Positions 1 to 9,644 of a stretch of DNA of 64,000 nucleotides are shown one piece after another. The translations under genes and the position numbers were made by a program. Source of the DNA: Methanosalsum zhilinae DSM 4017 (GTDB taxonomy: Archaea; Halobacteriota; Methanosarcinia; Methanosarcinales; Methanosarcinaceae); contig NC_015676.1 of NCBI RefSeq assembly GCF_000217995.1, positions 1,719,708-1,783,707 on the forward strand. The letters run 5' to 3'. A model generated the notes under the pieces. The model ran no database searches, was not told the DNA's origin, and saw only the letters and a program-made list of their open reading frames with translations. Position 1 is the stretch's first letter. Each line of letters begins with the position of its first letter.

Positions 1-93
1 AAAATCAAAAGCTCATATTATAGTCTACTAAATTAATATTATGGAATTATGAGATAATAAAATTATCTATTAATTAACTATCATCAGATATCA

Positions 94-236
94 ATGAAAG
101 TTGTTACATCCAGTGTACAAAATGTGGCTAGGTATACCCAATTCAGCTGTAAGTGAGTTCACTGGAACAAAAGCCTGACTGCATCAAATGTGAGAGATGT
201 ATTGTCAGTTGTCCAAAAGACGCACTTTGGTTCTGA
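94..236 (+). pseudogene. Decayed ferredoxin-like (4Fe-4S) gene fragment
   Basis: Two cysteine clusters can be read but not in one open frame. Around 105-128 the codons give YIQCTKCG, followed by TAG. Around 171-236 the same frame gives KPDCIKCERCIVSCPKDAL and a stop, a clear CxxCxxCxxxCP cluster. Between them the residues expected for the rest of the first cluster (GIPNSAVSEFTGT) are found in another frame (about 128-172). The simplest reading is a two-cluster ferredoxin tail with compensating indels. No intact start or upstream domain is visible up to the window edge, so this may be the end of a longer lost gene. It may also be two sequencing errors in a live gene. The rest of 1-266 is AT-rich and shows nothing else. 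Confidence 0.5.
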
Positions 237-266
237 ATAGTTATTCGGTGCTATTGCTTTCAATTA

Positions 267-605
267 TTATAGGATTTTAGTGGGTTCTGCTGGTCTGGGC
301 ATCTTGACAACAAGAAACCTCACCTTGCTATTACTGATATTCATGACCCTGTGGGGGATCTTTGCAGGACTTTCAACAAGATGATCCTGTTCCACCTCCT
401 GGATTTCGTCACCTATCTCTACTGTCGCAGTGCCTTCAAGTACATAAAAGAATACATCAACGGGTGTTATATGTTTATTTAGACTCTGTCCTGTATTCAG
501 TTCTATATGAATTGCCTGTCCATGATCTCTGTTATATATTCTTCTTGCATCCACACCATGTGGATTTTTGTGTATGGGTTCTGATTCTACATCTATGATC
601 TTCAT
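267..605 (-). CDS. Small cupin-domain protein
   Basis: The 112-residue protein is a single-domain cupin. The central part (about residues 45-100) has the beta-barrel pattern of cupin_2 proteins, with HITPVDVFFYVLEGTATVEIG near residue 45 and the second half ending in SPAKIPHRVMN. The usual first metal motif is only partly kept: an H at the start, no GxHxH, and one late His in PHRV, so metal binding is uncertain. GGAGG sits about 10 bases before the ATG. It lies downstream of the trk operon in the same direction with a gap of about 86 bases. The substrate cannot be told; small cupins serve as isomerases, dioxygenases or sensors. Confidence 0.75.
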   Translation of the reverse strand: MKIIDVESEPIHKNPHGVDARRIYNRDHGQAIHIELNTGQSLNKHITPVDVFFYVLEGTATVEIGDEIQEVEQDHLVESPAKIPHRVMNISNSKVRFLVVKMPRPAEPTKIL

Positions 606-691
606 CTGAATATACCTCCAAAATAAATGCCATTGATCATTGATTTATCTTTCTTTAATCCATCAAATCATGAATTCCCAGCAAAAGCATA

Positions 692-2128
692 TTACCTGTT
701 CTTCCAGAACTCTGGAGTTAGCAGTACCAGTACTGTAAATATTTCAAGTCTACCTGCCCACATATTAAAAATGAGAATAATTTTTCCCATTACCGGTATC
801 ATTGCAAAGTTTTCCATGGGTCCCACCATTCCAAGTCCGGGTCCAATGTTTCCCAGTGTGGCTATTGAAGCTGTGATAGCAGAAACGATATCAAGACCAA
901 GTTCTGCAAGAATCAGTGAGCTTACACAAAATATTGCCAGATAGAGTACTACAAATGCAATGACCGACTGCAGTTGAATTAAAGGTACTTCCCGTCCGTT
1001 AAGCCTGAGGACATTGACAGATAATGGAAGAACAGGTCCTTTTAAGCGGATATATGTATATTTTAATAGCAAAAGTATACGAACCATTTTGATTCCACCA
1101 GCTGTGGAACTTGCACATCCTCCTGTAAACATCAGTGCCAAAAGGATCATTCGGGAAGAATCTGTCCAGAGATCAAAATCAGCTGATGCAAAGCCTGTGG
1201 AAGTGATTATGGTAAGTGACTGGAACGATGCATACCTGAGAGAATCGAATATACCAAAGTTCATATCCCTCCACAAAACAAAAGCAAGAGCCACAATCGC
1301 CAGGAAAACAACTGCCAGATAGAACCTGAATTCCTCATCCCTTAATATATCTTTTCGGGGACCATAAAGTGTCCTGTAATGAAGTACAAAATTGATACCT
1401 GCCAGAAACATGAACAGTGTTATTGTGCCTTCTATCAGAGGACTGTTGAACGCTGCGATACTGTCTGCATATGGAGAAAAACCACCGCATGCAACGGTTG
1501 TAAATGTATGTGTCACTGAATCATACAGTGAAAGACCAAGAATAAGGAATATCAGCACCATTATTACCGAAAGTAGAAGATAGACCATCCACAATAACTT
1601 GGCCGTTTCCCTGACACGTGGTTTGATACCCTCCTTATCAGGGCCCGGGACTTCAGCATAATACATCTCACGTCCTGCAACACCAAGTTTTGGAAGAATG
1701 GCAATAAACAGAAGGATAATACCCATTCCTCCCAGCCACTGGGTCATGCTTCTCCAGAAAAGGAGACTCCGGGAATATGATTCAATATCCATCAGGACGG
1801 TGGATCCGGTTGTGGTAAAGCCTGACATTGATTCAAAAAAAGCATTGATAGGAGATATTCCACTAAGGATGAAAGGGATTGAACCAAATGCAGCAGCAAG
1901 CAGCCAGCCACCTGCAACAATAGCAAACCCTTCCCTGTGATACCACCTCTCCTTTTCTTCGAAGTTTATTGAAAGAAGGGAACCTGATAAAATCGAAGCT
2001 ACGATTGCAACTGCAAACGGATACAGCGATTCACCATAATACAGTGCAATCAGAAGAGGAACAAACATAATCACACCCAGCATGAAGAGAAGATTTCCCA
2101 TTACATGCAAAACCGTTGAATGTCTCAT
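692..2128 (-). CDS. trkH: TrkH-type K+ uptake channel subunit (copy 2)
   Basis: A 478-residue integral membrane protein of the TrkH/KtrB family, which forms the ion path of the Trk potassium transporter. The four pore-loop signatures are visible: TTTGST near 105, VACGGF near 212, TSTGFAS near 309 and TLGNIGPG near 424, each with the glycine expected at the selectivity filter. The length is typical. It is the last trk gene of a minus-strand operon (trkA-trkH-trkH), only 21 bases after the preceding trkH. The last 20 residues are identical to those of that neighbour, and the DNA there is nearly identical too. Two TrkH copies sharing one TrkA suggests alternative channels with different affinity, but this is inference. 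Confidence 0.93.
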   Translation of the reverse strand: MRHSTVLHVMGNLLFMLGVIMFVPLLIALYYGESLYPFAVAIVASILSGSLLSINFEEKERWYHREGFAIVAGGWLLAAAFGSIPFILSGISPINAFFESMSGFTTTGSTVLMDIESYSRSLLFWRSMTQWLGGMGIILLFIAILPKLGVAGREMYYAEVPGPDKEGIKPRVRETAKLLWMVYLLLSVIMVLIFLILGLSLYDSVTHTFTTVACGGFSPYADSIAAFNSPLIEGTITLFMFLAGINFVLHYRTLYGPRKDILRDEEFRFYLAVVFLAIVALAFVLWRDMNFGIFDSLRYASFQSLTIITSTGFASADFDLWTDSSRMILLALMFTGGCASSTAGGIKMVRILLLLKYTYIRLKGPVLPLSVNVLRLNGREVPLIQLQSVIAFVVLYLAIFCVSSLILAELGLDIVSAITASIATLGNIGPGLGMVGPMENFAMIPVMGKIILIFNMWAGRLEIFTVLVLLTPEFWKNR

Positions 2129-2149
2129 AAAACCAGATCCATCTACAAT

Positions 2150-3586
2150 TTACCTGTTCTTCCAGAATTCTGGAGTTAGCAGTACCAGTACTGTGAATAT
2201 TTCAAGTCTTCCAATCCACATGTTGAGTGTGAGAATTAATTTTCCTGCAGAAGGTACTGAACCGTATCCTTCCATGGGTCCCACCATACCAAGTCCTGGC
2301 CCCACATTACCCAGTGTTGCTACAGAAGCACTGATCGCAGATAATATGTCCAGGCCCATCAGTGCCATTAGAATGGATCCTATCACAAATATCAGGAAAT
2401 AGATTACAATAAAGGCCATTATTGACTGAATTACATTCTCGGTAACTGTAGCTTCGTTGAATCTCAGTGGCTTCACCGCTCTTGGATGGATCGTTTTGAA
2501 CAGTTCTCTTCTTGCATATTTTGATAGGAGAAGAATGCGCACCATCTTTATACCACCTGCTGTGGATCCTGCAGATCCTCCAAAGAACATGAGCACAAGA
2601 AGTACCATCCGGGCCGAATCTGACCACTGGTTAAAGTCCATTGATGCATAGCCTGTAGTTGTGGTGATGGATATTGACTGGAATGCGGCATACCTGAGAG
2701 AATCTGTCAGAGAACCTCCAAAATCCCTCCAGAGCAAAACGGTGAGAAGAACAGTTGCAGCCAGCAGGATAAAGGCATAGAACCTGAACTCCTCGTCCCT
2801 TACCAGACTCTTTGAGTTAACAAAGACTGTCCTGTAGTAGAGAGCAAAGTGTACACCACCTATGAACATAAAGACTATGATGATCCATTCTGCCAGAGGA
2901 TTCTGGAATGCACCGATGCTTTCAGAATAAGGAGAAAAGCCTGCACATGCAATGGTTGTGAACATATGCGTGACTGAATCATAAGGAGAAAGACCTGCAA
3001 GCATCAAAAGTCCAACCAGTACCACTGAGAAAACTATGTATATCATCCAGAAAACCCTGGCAGTATCCCTGATACGGGGTTTGATCTTATCTTCACCGGG
3101 ACCGGGTAGCTCTGCCTTGAAAAGTTCACGACCACCTACCCCAAGTTTTGGAAGAATGGCAATAAACAGAAGAATGATACCCATTCCTCCCAGCCACTGG
3201 GTCATGTTCCTCCAGAACAGGAGACTCTTTGGATACTGCTCGATTTCAGTGAGAATACTTGCTCCTGTTGCAGTTATTCCTGACATGGATTCAAACAGGG
3301 CATCTACCGGGGATATGCCTGAAAGGATATAGGGAATTGTTCCAAATACAGCTGCTGAGAGCCATGTGAGTGCAACAATGGCAAAGCTTTCCCTTATGTG
3401 CCATTCCTCTGCTGACCTGAATTTCAGGAACAGAAAAAGACCTGTACCTGAAGTTAGCACGATAGCAACCAAAAATGGTTCCAGTGGTTCCTGATAGTGG
3501 ATAGCCAGGACAAGAGGTATAATCATGAAAAATCCCATATACCCAAGAAGGCGTCCCATTACATTCAGAACAACACGAAAATCCAT
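2150..3586 (-). CDS. trkH: TrkH-type K+ uptake channel subunit (copy 1)
   Basis: A 478-residue TrkH family potassium channel subunit, same length as its downstream neighbour and clearly a tandem duplicate. Pore loops: TATGAS near 105, IACAGF near 212, TTTGYAS near 309 and TLGNVGPG near 424. The second filter reads CAG where the other copy reads CGG; the filter glycine itself is kept. It starts 14 bases after the trkA stop, so trkA and trkH are probably co-transcribed. K+ uptake fits a methanogen adapting to salt, since K+ is the first osmolyte accumulated. The family call is firm; the different roles of the two copies are not known. Confidence 0.94.
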   Translation of the reverse strand: MDFRVVLNVMGRLLGYMGFFMIIPLVLAIHYQEPLEPFLVAIVLTSGTGLFLFLKFRSAEEWHIRESFAIVALTWLSAAVFGTIPYILSGISPVDALFESMSGITATGASILTEIEQYPKSLLFWRNMTQWLGGMGIILLFIAILPKLGVGGRELFKAELPGPGEDKIKPRIRDTARVFWMIYIVFSVVLVGLLMLAGLSPYDSVTHMFTTIACAGFSPYSESIGAFQNPLAEWIIIVFMFIGGVHFALYYRTVFVNSKSLVRDEEFRFYAFILLAATVLLTVLLWRDFGGSLTDSLRYAAFQSISITTTTGYASMDFNQWSDSARMVLLVLMFFGGSAGSTAGGIKMVRILLLSKYARRELFKTIHPRAVKPLRFNEATVTENVIQSIMAFIVIYFLIFVIGSILMALMGLDILSAISASVATLGNVGPGLGMVGPMEGYGSVPSAGKLILTLNMWIGRLEIFTVLVLLTPEFWKNR

Positions 3587-3600
3587 TTTCGTACCAGCCT

Positions 3601-4944
3601 TTATTTGAACATACGTTTAAGGTCATCCAGTGCAGACTGAAGGGAAAACATCACCACACGGTCTCCGGGTCTTACCTTATAGTCTCCACTTGGAACAATA
3701 GTCTCATTTCCTCTTACCACCATACTCACAATTGAACCCTGTGGAAAATCAATTTTCTTCAGAGTTTTTCCTGCAACCTTAGATCTATCAGTTATGGTAT
3801 ACTCCACAACCTCAGCCTTCTCGCCTTCCAGGGTGGTAATGGACTGCATGCTGGTACCCATTGTAAGTTTGAACACTTCCTTTATGGTAGCACCCCTTGG
3901 GCTTACTGCACTGTCCACACCCACCATCTCAAATAGGGAAACATATTCCGGTTTATCAACCCTTGCAATAACTTTCTTTACACCAAACTGTTTGGCGATC
4001 AGGGCACATAGCAGATTCTTCTCATCACTGTTGGTAACAGCGATCACCACATCCATATCCTCAATGTTTTCATCCTGGAGCATCTCAACATCAGTACCAT
4101 CACTGTTGAGAACAAGGGTATGGGGGAGTTTTACTGCAATATCATCACATCTCTGCCTATCCTTTTCAACTATCTTGATATCGAAATTGGACATGTGGAT
4201 CATGTTAGCAAGATAGAACCCTACCACACCTCCACCGATGATCATTATCTTGTTCCTTTTGCGGATCGTTTCTCCAAACAGTGAGCGTATGTTTTCCATG
4301 GATTCGGATTTACCTATCAGTACCACATGATCATTTTTCATGATGTGGTCATCACCGTGGGGAATGATTACCTGATTTTTTCTAAAAATGGCACTTACTA
4401 TGCAGTCATCACCCAGGTCAATGTCAACGAGCTTTTTGTTGACCATTTCATTATCCTCATGAGCCACGAACTCCAGCATCTCAACCTTGCCCTCTGCAAA
4501 GAATTCAATATCAATAGCAGATGGTATGGATAGAACTTCAGCAACCTCTGAAGCAAGTGTAAGTTCAGGACAGATCATCACATCAATGCCAATGGGTGTA
4601 CGTTTTGCAACCGGCTGATCGATATAATCAGGATTACTGACCCTTGCAACTGTTTTCAGATCATCTGCGCTTCCTGTCGAGCCGGCAATGAGTTTGGATG
4701 CCATGCATGCAACAATATTTACCTCATCACTGCCTGTCACTGCAACAAGTAACTCAGCGTCATTTAGAACATCACCCAGCACAGAAGCATTTGCACCGTT
4801 TGACTGTATCACCTGGATGTCAAGACCTCTGGCCCTGTCACAGGCCTCTTCGTCCTTATCGATAATGACAATATCATTATTTATGTAAAGGGATTTGGCT
4901 ATATGGTATCCAACCTCTCCTGCACCAACAATTACTATCTTCAT
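3601..4944 (-). CDS. trkA: TrkA, NAD-binding regulatory subunit of the Trk K+ transporter
   Basis: A 447-residue peripheral membrane protein with the full-length double arrangement TrkA_N-TrkA_C-TrkA_N-TrkA_C. The first Rossmann motif is GAGEVG at residues 7-12, the second GGGVVG near residue 237. Each is followed by an acidic residue at the end of the second strand (IIDKDEE and IVEKDRQ), as for NAD(H) binding. RCK C-terminal lobes end near residue 225 and at the C-terminus. It gates TrkH in response to nucleotides. It is the first gene of the trkA-trkH-trkH operon; the gap to dnaJ upstream (about 240 bases) holds its promoter and the dnaJ terminator. Confidence 0.94.
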   Translation of the reverse strand: MKIVIVGAGEVGYHIAKSLYINNDIVIIDKDEEACDRARGLDIQVIQSNGANASVLGDVLNDAELLVAVTGSDEVNIVACMASKLIAGSTGSADDLKTVARVSNPDYIDQPVAKRTPIGIDVMICPELTLASEVAEVLSIPSAIDIEFFAEGKVEMLEFVAHEDNEMVNKKLVDIDLGDDCIVSAIFRKNQVIIPHGDDHIMKNDHVVLIGKSESMENIRSLFGETIRKRNKIMIIGGGVVGFYLANMIHMSNFDIKIVEKDRQRCDDIAVKLPHTLVLNSDGTDVEMLQDENIEDMDVVIAVTNSDEKNLLCALIAKQFGVKKVIARVDKPEYVSLFEMVGVDSAVSPRGATIKEVFKLTMGTSMQSITTLEGEKAEVVEYTITDRSKVAGKTLKKIDFPQGSIVSMVVRGNETIVPSGDYKVRPGDRVVMFSLQSALDDLKRMFK

Positions 4945-5053
4945 TAGAAAACCTCAGATAATATTTAGAAGCAATTTAAATTGTCTGAACATTGAAAATT
5001 AATTATTTGATACGATCATCCATATAGAGCAGGTTATTGTTAAACTTTATTCT

Positions 5054-5101
5054 AAAAAAAAAGAAAGATAGGCCATTAACAGGCTGTGCTTAGATGCCTG
5101 T
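5054..5101 (-). terminator. Probable terminator of the grpE-dnaK-dnaJ operon
   Basis: On the minus strand, downstream of the dnaJ stop, ACAGGC (5096-5101) can pair with GCCTGT (5079-5084), and further downstream there is a run of nine T residues (9 A on the plus strand, 5054-5062). Archaeal termination needs mainly the T-run; the hairpin is weak, so it is only supporting evidence. Confidence 0.45.
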
Positions 5102-5187
5102 AAAACACATCTGCTGGCCTGCACGAAATAATGCGTATTCAGGAATATTGTGGAGCTGAATGATCTGAGATTACCGGCTGCAAATTC

Positions 5188-6351
5188 TCAGAAAACATCC
5201 TTTACCTTATCGAAAATATTTCGAGCTCCTTTATGGGAATGGTCCTTTCCTTTAGCTTCCTTCTGTTCAGGAGTTTTGCTCTCTTCGAATTGTCTTAACA
5301 ATTCCTTCTGATCCTCGGTAAGGTCTGTAGGTGTGCGTACAATTACCCGCACATGCTGGTCACCTTCGCCGCGTCCCTGTAAGCGGGGCATACCCTTACC
5401 CTTGAGCCTGAACAATGCATGTGTCTGAGTTCCTGCAGGTATGTTCATCTTGACCTTTCCGTGCAGTGTCGGTACCATTATCGATGCTCCAAGGGCAGCC
5501 TGGGTAAATGATATAGGAGCCTCGTAGACAATATCATCACCAACTCTCTCAAAGGTATCATGGGGCTCAACGTGTATGAAAACGTAGAGGTCGCCGGGTG
5601 GTGCTCCAGGATCACCGGGTTCACCTTCACCTCTTACCATCAGTCTCATACCGGTATCTGCTCCCTTTGGAACCTTTACCGATATCTTGCGCACACGTTT
5701 TACCTTTCCACTACCTCTGCACTCACTGCAGGGTGTATCAATTATACGACCCTCCCCACCGCATTCCCTGCATGGTGTGGTTGTCATAAACCTGCCAAAG
5801 GGAGTATTGCGGGCATGGGTAACCTGACCCCTGCCCTGACATACAGAACAGGTCTTTGGCTGGGTTCCAGGCTTTGCACCGCTTCCGCCGCAGGTCTCAC
5901 AGTTTTCCATTCTGGGAACATTGATGGTTTTACTGGTACCTGTGGCTGCTTCCTCAAGAGTTATTGAAAGGTCATACCTGAGATCCGAGCCTCTGGCCGG
6001 GCCACGTCTTCTTCTGGAATGTCCTCCTCCAAAGAACATATCGAAGATATCACCAAGTCCTCCCATCTCACCAAAGATATCACCAAAGTCAGCGTTCCTG
6101 AAAATATCCTCTTCACTATAGCGCCCATCAATTCCGGCATGTCCGAATCTGTCATACTGAGCCCTTTTTTCAGGGTCTGACAGCACTGCATAGGCCTCAG
6201 AAATTTCCTTGAACTTATCCTCTGCATCAGCTTCCTTGTTCCTGTCAGGATGGTACTTCATTGCAAGTTTCCTGTAGGTCTTCTTGATCTCTTCTGCTGA
6301 TGCGTCCTTTGATACTCCAAGTATTTCGTAATAATCACGTGCTGTTGTCAT
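5188..6351 (-). CDS. dnaJ: DnaJ (Hsp40) co-chaperone
   Basis: A 387-residue full-length type I Hsp40. It has the J domain with HPD (KYHPDRN, residues 33-39), a Gly/Phe-rich stretch (about 75-115), four zinc-finger repeats CxxCxGxG ([32 protein letters not shown], about 150-215) and the C-terminal substrate domains. It stimulates DnaK ATPase activity and delivers unfolded clients. It is the third gene of grpE-dnaK-dnaJ. Genes of this chaperone set in methanogens are of bacterial type and are thought to have been acquired by transfer. The 86-base gap to dnaK contains a 9-bp hairpin. Confidence 0.97.
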   Translation of the reverse strand: MTTARDYYEILGVSKDASAEEIKKTYRKLAMKYHPDRNKEADAEDKFKEISEAYAVLSDPEKRAQYDRFGHAGIDGRYSEEDIFRNADFGDIFGEMGGLGDIFDMFFGGGHSRRRRGPARGSDLRYDLSITLEEAATGTSKTINVPRMENCETCGGSGAKPGTQPKTCSVCQGRGQVTHARNTPFGRFMTTTPCRECGGEGRIIDTPCSECRGSGKVKRVRKISVKVPKGADTGMRLMVRGEGEPGDPGAPPGDLYVFIHVEPHDTFERVGDDIVYEAPISFTQAALGASIMVPTLHGKVKMNIPAGTQTHALFRLKGKGMPRLQGRGEGDQHVRVIVRTPTDLTEDQKELLRQFEESKTPEQKEAKGKDHSHKGARNIFDKVKDVF

Positions 6352-6377
6352 AAAAAGATCCCTGCCGGAATGAATAT

Positions 6378-6403
6378 GGGTACTGTCTGATCTAACAGTA
6401 CCC
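6378..6403 (-). other. Perfect 9-bp intercistronic hairpin between dnaK and dnaJ
   Basis: GGGTACTGT (6378-6386) and ACAGTACCC (6395-6403) are exact inverted repeats around an 8-base loop. The element sits between the dnaK stop and the dnaJ start. No T-run follows it in the transcript direction before dnaJ, so it looks more like an mRNA processing or stability element, or a partial attenuator, than a terminator. It could also be a protein-binding palindrome. Confidence 0.5.
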
Positions 6404-6437
6404 TTCTTTGTTCTATTTTTATTTTATTGTTGTGCAA

Positions 6438-8300
6438 TTATTTCTTATCCTCATCCACAACTTCATAATCTGCATCAACCACATCTTCATCTGGCTGGGA
6501 TTCTGAACCTGCGGTTTCTGCACCTCCCTCCTGCTGTTGCTGCTGGGCTGCAGCTTCCTGAGCTTTCTGGTACATTGCACTGGAAACCTCATATACTGCA
6601 TTCTGGAGGGATTCGGTCTTCTTCTTGATCTCTTCGATATCATCGCCTTCAAGGGCCTTTCTGAGTTCAGATATTTCAGACTCTACCCTGGATTTCTGAT
6701 CATCGGTAGCAATATCTTCAGCTTCCTTTATTGTCCTTTCAGCAGAGTTTATCAGGGATTCAGCAGTGTTGCGGGTCTCAACCGCTTCCTTACGCTGTCG
6801 ATCCTCTTCGGCATGCTCTTCAGCATCCCGGACCATCTGCTCAATCTCCTCATCTGAAAGGCCTCCTGGCTTGTCAATGGAGATCGATTGCTGCTTGCCG
6901 GTTCCCAGGTCCTTTGCACTCACATGCAGGATACCATTGGAATCTATATCAAAGGTAACCTCGACCTGCGGTACTCCCCTTGGTGCAGGAGGAATTCCTT
7001 CCAGGGTAAAGCGTCCCAGTGTCTTGTTGGCAGAGGCTATACCTCGCTCACCCTGCAGAACATGTATCTCCACAGAGGTCTGGTTATCGGCTGCTGTAGA
7101 GAATATCTGGCTCTTCTTTGTGGGTATGGTGGTATTGCGCTCGATCAGTGGTGTTGCAACATCACCAAGGGTCTCAATACCAAGTGTCAGTGGAATTACA
7201 TCCAGAAGCAATACATCCTTCATCTCACCTGCCAGAACTCCGGCCTGTATTGCTGCACCCATTGCAACGGCCTCATCTGGATTGATATTCTTGTAAGGTT
7301 CCTTGCCAATGAATTTCTTTACGGTCTCATAGACTGCAGGCATTCTGGTTGAACCACCGATCAGAAGCACCTTGTCAATATCCTTTGGAGTAAGTTTTGC
7401 ATCACTTAGGGACTGGCGCATTGAATGAAGTGTCTTCTCTATCAGATCCTCGGTCATCTTCTCGAACTGGGTCCTTGTTATATCAATATCAATGTGTTTT
7501 GGCTGGCCGTTTGAGTCTGCTGTGACAAACGGAAGATTGATGTTGGTGGTTGTAACCCCTGAGAGCTCGATCTTTGCCTTTTCTGCAGCATCGGTTATTC
7601 TCTGGAGTGCAGACCTGTCTTTTGAAAGATCGATACCTTCTTCCTTTTTGAATTCAGAGACAACATAGTCCACTATCTTCTGGTCGAAATCGTCTCCTCC
7701 AAGTTTGGTATCACCACTGGTTGAGAGCACCTCGAATACACCATCGCCCAGCTCCAGGACGGATACATCAAAGGTACCTCCTCCAAGATCATAGACCAGT
7801 ATCTTCTGATCACCTTCAGACTTATCAAGACCATATGCAAGGGATGCTGCAGTTGGTTCATTGATTATTCTCTTAACTTCAAAGCCTGCAATCTTTCCTG
7901 CATCCTTTGTTGCCTGGCGCTGTGAATCGTCAAAATAGGCAGGTACCGTGATCACAGCTTCATCGATTGTTTCCCCGAGATAGGACTCTGCATCCTCTTT
8001 CATTTTCCTGAGTATCATTGCAGAGATCTCCTGGGGAGTATAATCCTTGTCCCGCAGGGTAACCTTATAATCAGCTTTTCCTATGTGCCTTTTGATAGAA
8101 TATACGGTGTTCTCGGGATTTGCAATGAGCTGGCGTTTTGCAACCTGTCCCACCAGCTTTTCACCCTTCTTTGAAAAGCCAACAACTGAAGGAGTTGTCC
8201 TTCCACCCTCTGCATTGGGTATAACTGTTGGTTTTCCGCCTTCAATAACTGCCATACATGAATTGGTTGTACCAAGATCAATTCCTAATATTTTTCCCAT
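6438..8300 (-). CDS. dnaK: DnaK (Hsp70) chaperone
   Basis: A 620-residue Hsp70. The ATPase domain begins [15 protein letters not shown], with the phosphate-2 and adenosine motifs [13 protein letters not shown] and [13 protein letters not shown]. It is followed by the linker [15 protein letters not shown], the peptide-binding domain, and a lid ending in a Gln-rich and acidic tail ([17 protein letters not shown]). The ATG at 8300 is chosen over one five codons upstream because an AGGAG lies at the right distance before it and the product then begins like other DnaKs. It works with GrpE and DnaJ encoded on either side. Confidence 0.97.
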   Translation of the reverse strand: MGKILGIDLGTTNSCMAVIEGGKPTVIPNAEGGRTTPSVVGFSKKGEKLVGQVAKRQLIANPENTVYSIKRHIGKADYKVTLRDKDYTPQEISAMILRKMKEDAESYLGETIDEAVITVPAYFDDSQRQATKDAGKIAGFEVKRIINEPTAASLAYGLDKSEGDQKILVYDLGGGTFDVSVLELGDGVFEVLSTSGDTKLGGDDFDQKIVDYVVSEFKKEEGIDLSKDRSALQRITDAAEKAKIELSGVTTTNINLPFVTADSNGQPKHIDIDITRTQFEKMTEDLIEKTLHSMRQSLSDAKLTPKDIDKVLLIGGSTRMPAVYETVKKFIGKEPYKNINPDEAVAMGAAIQAGVLAGEMKDVLLLDVIPLTLGIETLGDVATPLIERNTTIPTKKSQIFSTAADNQTSVEIHVLQGERGIASANKTLGRFTLEGIPPAPRGVPQVEVTFDIDSNGILHVSAKDLGTGKQQSISIDKPGGLSDEEIEQMVRDAEEHAEEDRQRKEAVETRNTAESLINSAERTIKEAEDIATDDQKSRVESEISELRKALEGDDIEEIKKKTESLQNAVYEVSSAMYQKAQEAAAQQQQQEGGAETAGSESQPDEDVVDADYEVVDEDKK

Positions 8301-8322
8301 ATGTAATCTCCTCACTTATTTT

Positions 8323-8332
8323 TTATAAATAG
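8323..8332 (-). promoter_or_regulatory. TATA-like box before dnaK
   Basis: On the minus strand CTATTTATAA lies 23-32 bases before the dnaK ATG. If used, transcription would start almost at the ATG, yet a good AGGAG Shine-Dalgarno site is also present, so it may be an extra internal promoter or unused. Confidence 0.35.
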
Positions 8333-8400
8333 AGTAAATATCAATCCTTAGTAGATATAGTGTTCTTTAGATCCAAAATCCGTACTTACTAAATCTGTGC

Positions 8401-8958
8401 TTACTGTTCCTTTTCCTGTTCTTCATCAGCCTTTGCAATGGAGACCAGAGCAGGGCGTATTACCTTTGAGTTGAGCATATATCCCGGCCTGCATTCATCC
8501 ACAACTGTATTCTCAGGAAGGTCACTGGCCGGAACCTGCATGATAGCCTCATGCACTCTTGGATCAAATTCTTCTCTTTCACATTTGATCCTCTCAAGCC
8601 CGTTCTTTTCCAGAATATTGTACAGCTGCCTGTATACCATCTCCACACCCTTAATCATTGAATCCGGGTCCTTTGACTCTTCTGCAGATCTGAGTGCCCT
8701 TTCAAAGTTATCAACCACTTCCAGCAGTTCAAGCATCAGATTCTCTATGGCATAGTTGCGGTATTCTTCCTTTTCACGCAGACTGCGTTTCCTGAAGTTC
8801 TCAAATTCCGCTCCAAGTCTCATGAATCTGTCGCGAAGCTCCTGAAGTTCGGATTCCATCTTCTTAAACTCCTCAATATCAACAGAATCTGTACCGGAAA
8901 CATTTCCCTCTTCAGGTTCCAGACTGTTGTTCTTTTTTTCTGAATTACCGCTGTTCAA
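8401..8958 (-). CDS. grpE: GrpE nucleotide exchange factor
   Basis: A 185-residue GrpE. The acidic N-terminus leads into a long coiled coil (about residues 30-100, with DRFMRLGAEFENFRKR), followed by the conserved central part LLEVVDNFERAL and the small C-terminal beta-wing (VRPGYML-like segment CRPGYMLNSKVIRPALV). It releases ADP from DnaK. First gene of the grpE-dnaK-dnaJ operon, preceded by a strong BRE/TATA promoter. Length and order are standard. Confidence 0.96.
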   Translation of the reverse strand: MNSGNSEKKNNSLEPEEGNVSGTDSVDIEEFKKMESELQELRDRFMRLGAEFENFRKRSLREKEEYRNYAIENLMLELLEVVDNFERALRSAEESKDPDSMIKGVEMVYRQLYNILEKNGLERIKCEREEFDPRVHEAIMQVPASDLPENTVVDECRPGYMLNSKVIRPALVSIAKADEEQEKEQ

Positions 8959-9043
8959 TGTTTATCCCTGCCTGTAACAAGTACTGTCTTCCTGATGTAC
9001 ATTATATGAAACAGTTCGATGTTGGCATGGATTGTTTGCAATT

Positions 9044-9059
9044 CTATAAATAGTTTTCG
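9044..9059 (-). promoter_or_regulatory. BRE/TATA promoter of grpE-dnaK-dnaJ
   Basis: Minus strand reads CGAAAA followed directly by CTATTTATAG, a near-consensus archaeal BRE and TATA box. It would start transcription about 60 bases before grpE. Its strength fits a heat-inducible operon, though no repressor palindrome is obvious. Confidence 0.65.
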
Positions 9060-9092
9060 TTGAAGCCTGCAGAAAGCAATAAAACCCCGGCC

Positions 9093-9100
9093 AAAAAAAA
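9093..9100 (-). terminator. T-run terminator of the 9.1-kb membrane protein gene
   Basis: Eight T residues on the minus strand lie 19-26 bases after the stop of the gene at 9119-9529. There is no clear hairpin; archaeal terminators often consist of a T-run alone. Confidence 0.45.
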
Positions 9101-9118
9101 GCATTCAGTATCTGCAGT

Positions 9119-9529
9119 TCATGCAAAATGCTCCTGCATCTTGCAGGACAGCATTTTGATGAGCAGCATACTGGCGATCATGCATACTGCCAGTGCAGAT
9201 ATGATCTGTTCCCATCCAATGGCCTGAATCCCGCCCTCAGCAGCAAACCGGATACCACCGAAAAAAGAAACGCTTGCAAAGGTAAGGGCAACTGACGCAA
9301 TGAATCCTCCTACCAGTGATCCTACCTGATCAGCACCCCTGTTCTCAAAGAACACGGATCCGGTGATAAAGACCACTGCAAATATCAGCAGTATCAGAGG
9401 AAGGGGCATGGGACTTATACTATTTGACATCATAAACATTATTCCCAGTGCCACACCGATCATGAAAACAGCCATGACTGTAGATGCAGCTATTGCCTGT
9501 ACAAAGGGATTCTCTGATAAAAAATTCAT
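9119..9529 (-). CDS. Four-helix membrane protein of unknown function
   Basis: About 136 residues with four hydrophobic segments (near residues 9-30, 41-58, 72-90 and 103-123). There are no charged catalytic motifs. The ATG at 9529 is preferred to an upstream TTG because GAGGAGG sits six bases before it. It is transcribed alone, divergent from mfnD, and ends in a short basic and cysteine-containing tail (KMLSCKMQEHFA). I do not recognise a named family. Gly-rich helix starts suggest packing rather than transport chemistry. Confidence 0.7.
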   Translation of the reverse strand: MNFLSENPFVQAIAASTVMAVFMIGVALGIMFMMSNSISPMPLPLILLIFAVVFITGSVFFENRGADQVGSLVGGFIASVALTFASVSFFGGIRFAAEGGIQAIGWEQIISALAVCMIASMLLIKMLSCKMQEHFA

Positions 9530-9564
9530 ATTCATCCTCCTCAATCAAAATAATCCAACCTGAT

Positions 9565-9578
9565 AATATATATTTATT
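9565..9578. promoter_or_regulatory. TATA-rich divergent promoter region before mfnD
   Basis: AATATATATTTATT is nearly symmetric and could serve as TATA box for either direction: mfnD to the right, the membrane protein gene to the left. It is about 70 bases before the mfnD ATG. Confidence 0.4.
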
Positions 9579-9644
9579 GTTACTATGAGAGTGTCGTCCT
9601 GCTGATGGAAATACTAATATTTTATTAAGATATTGCTACCCACA

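Noticed and set aside
105-155. In-frame TAG in the ferredoxin fragment as a pyrrolysine codon
   Set aside because: Methanosarcinales can read TAG as pyrrolysine, but the same frame meets TAA at 150-152 and the family residues continue in another frame, so indels explain it better.
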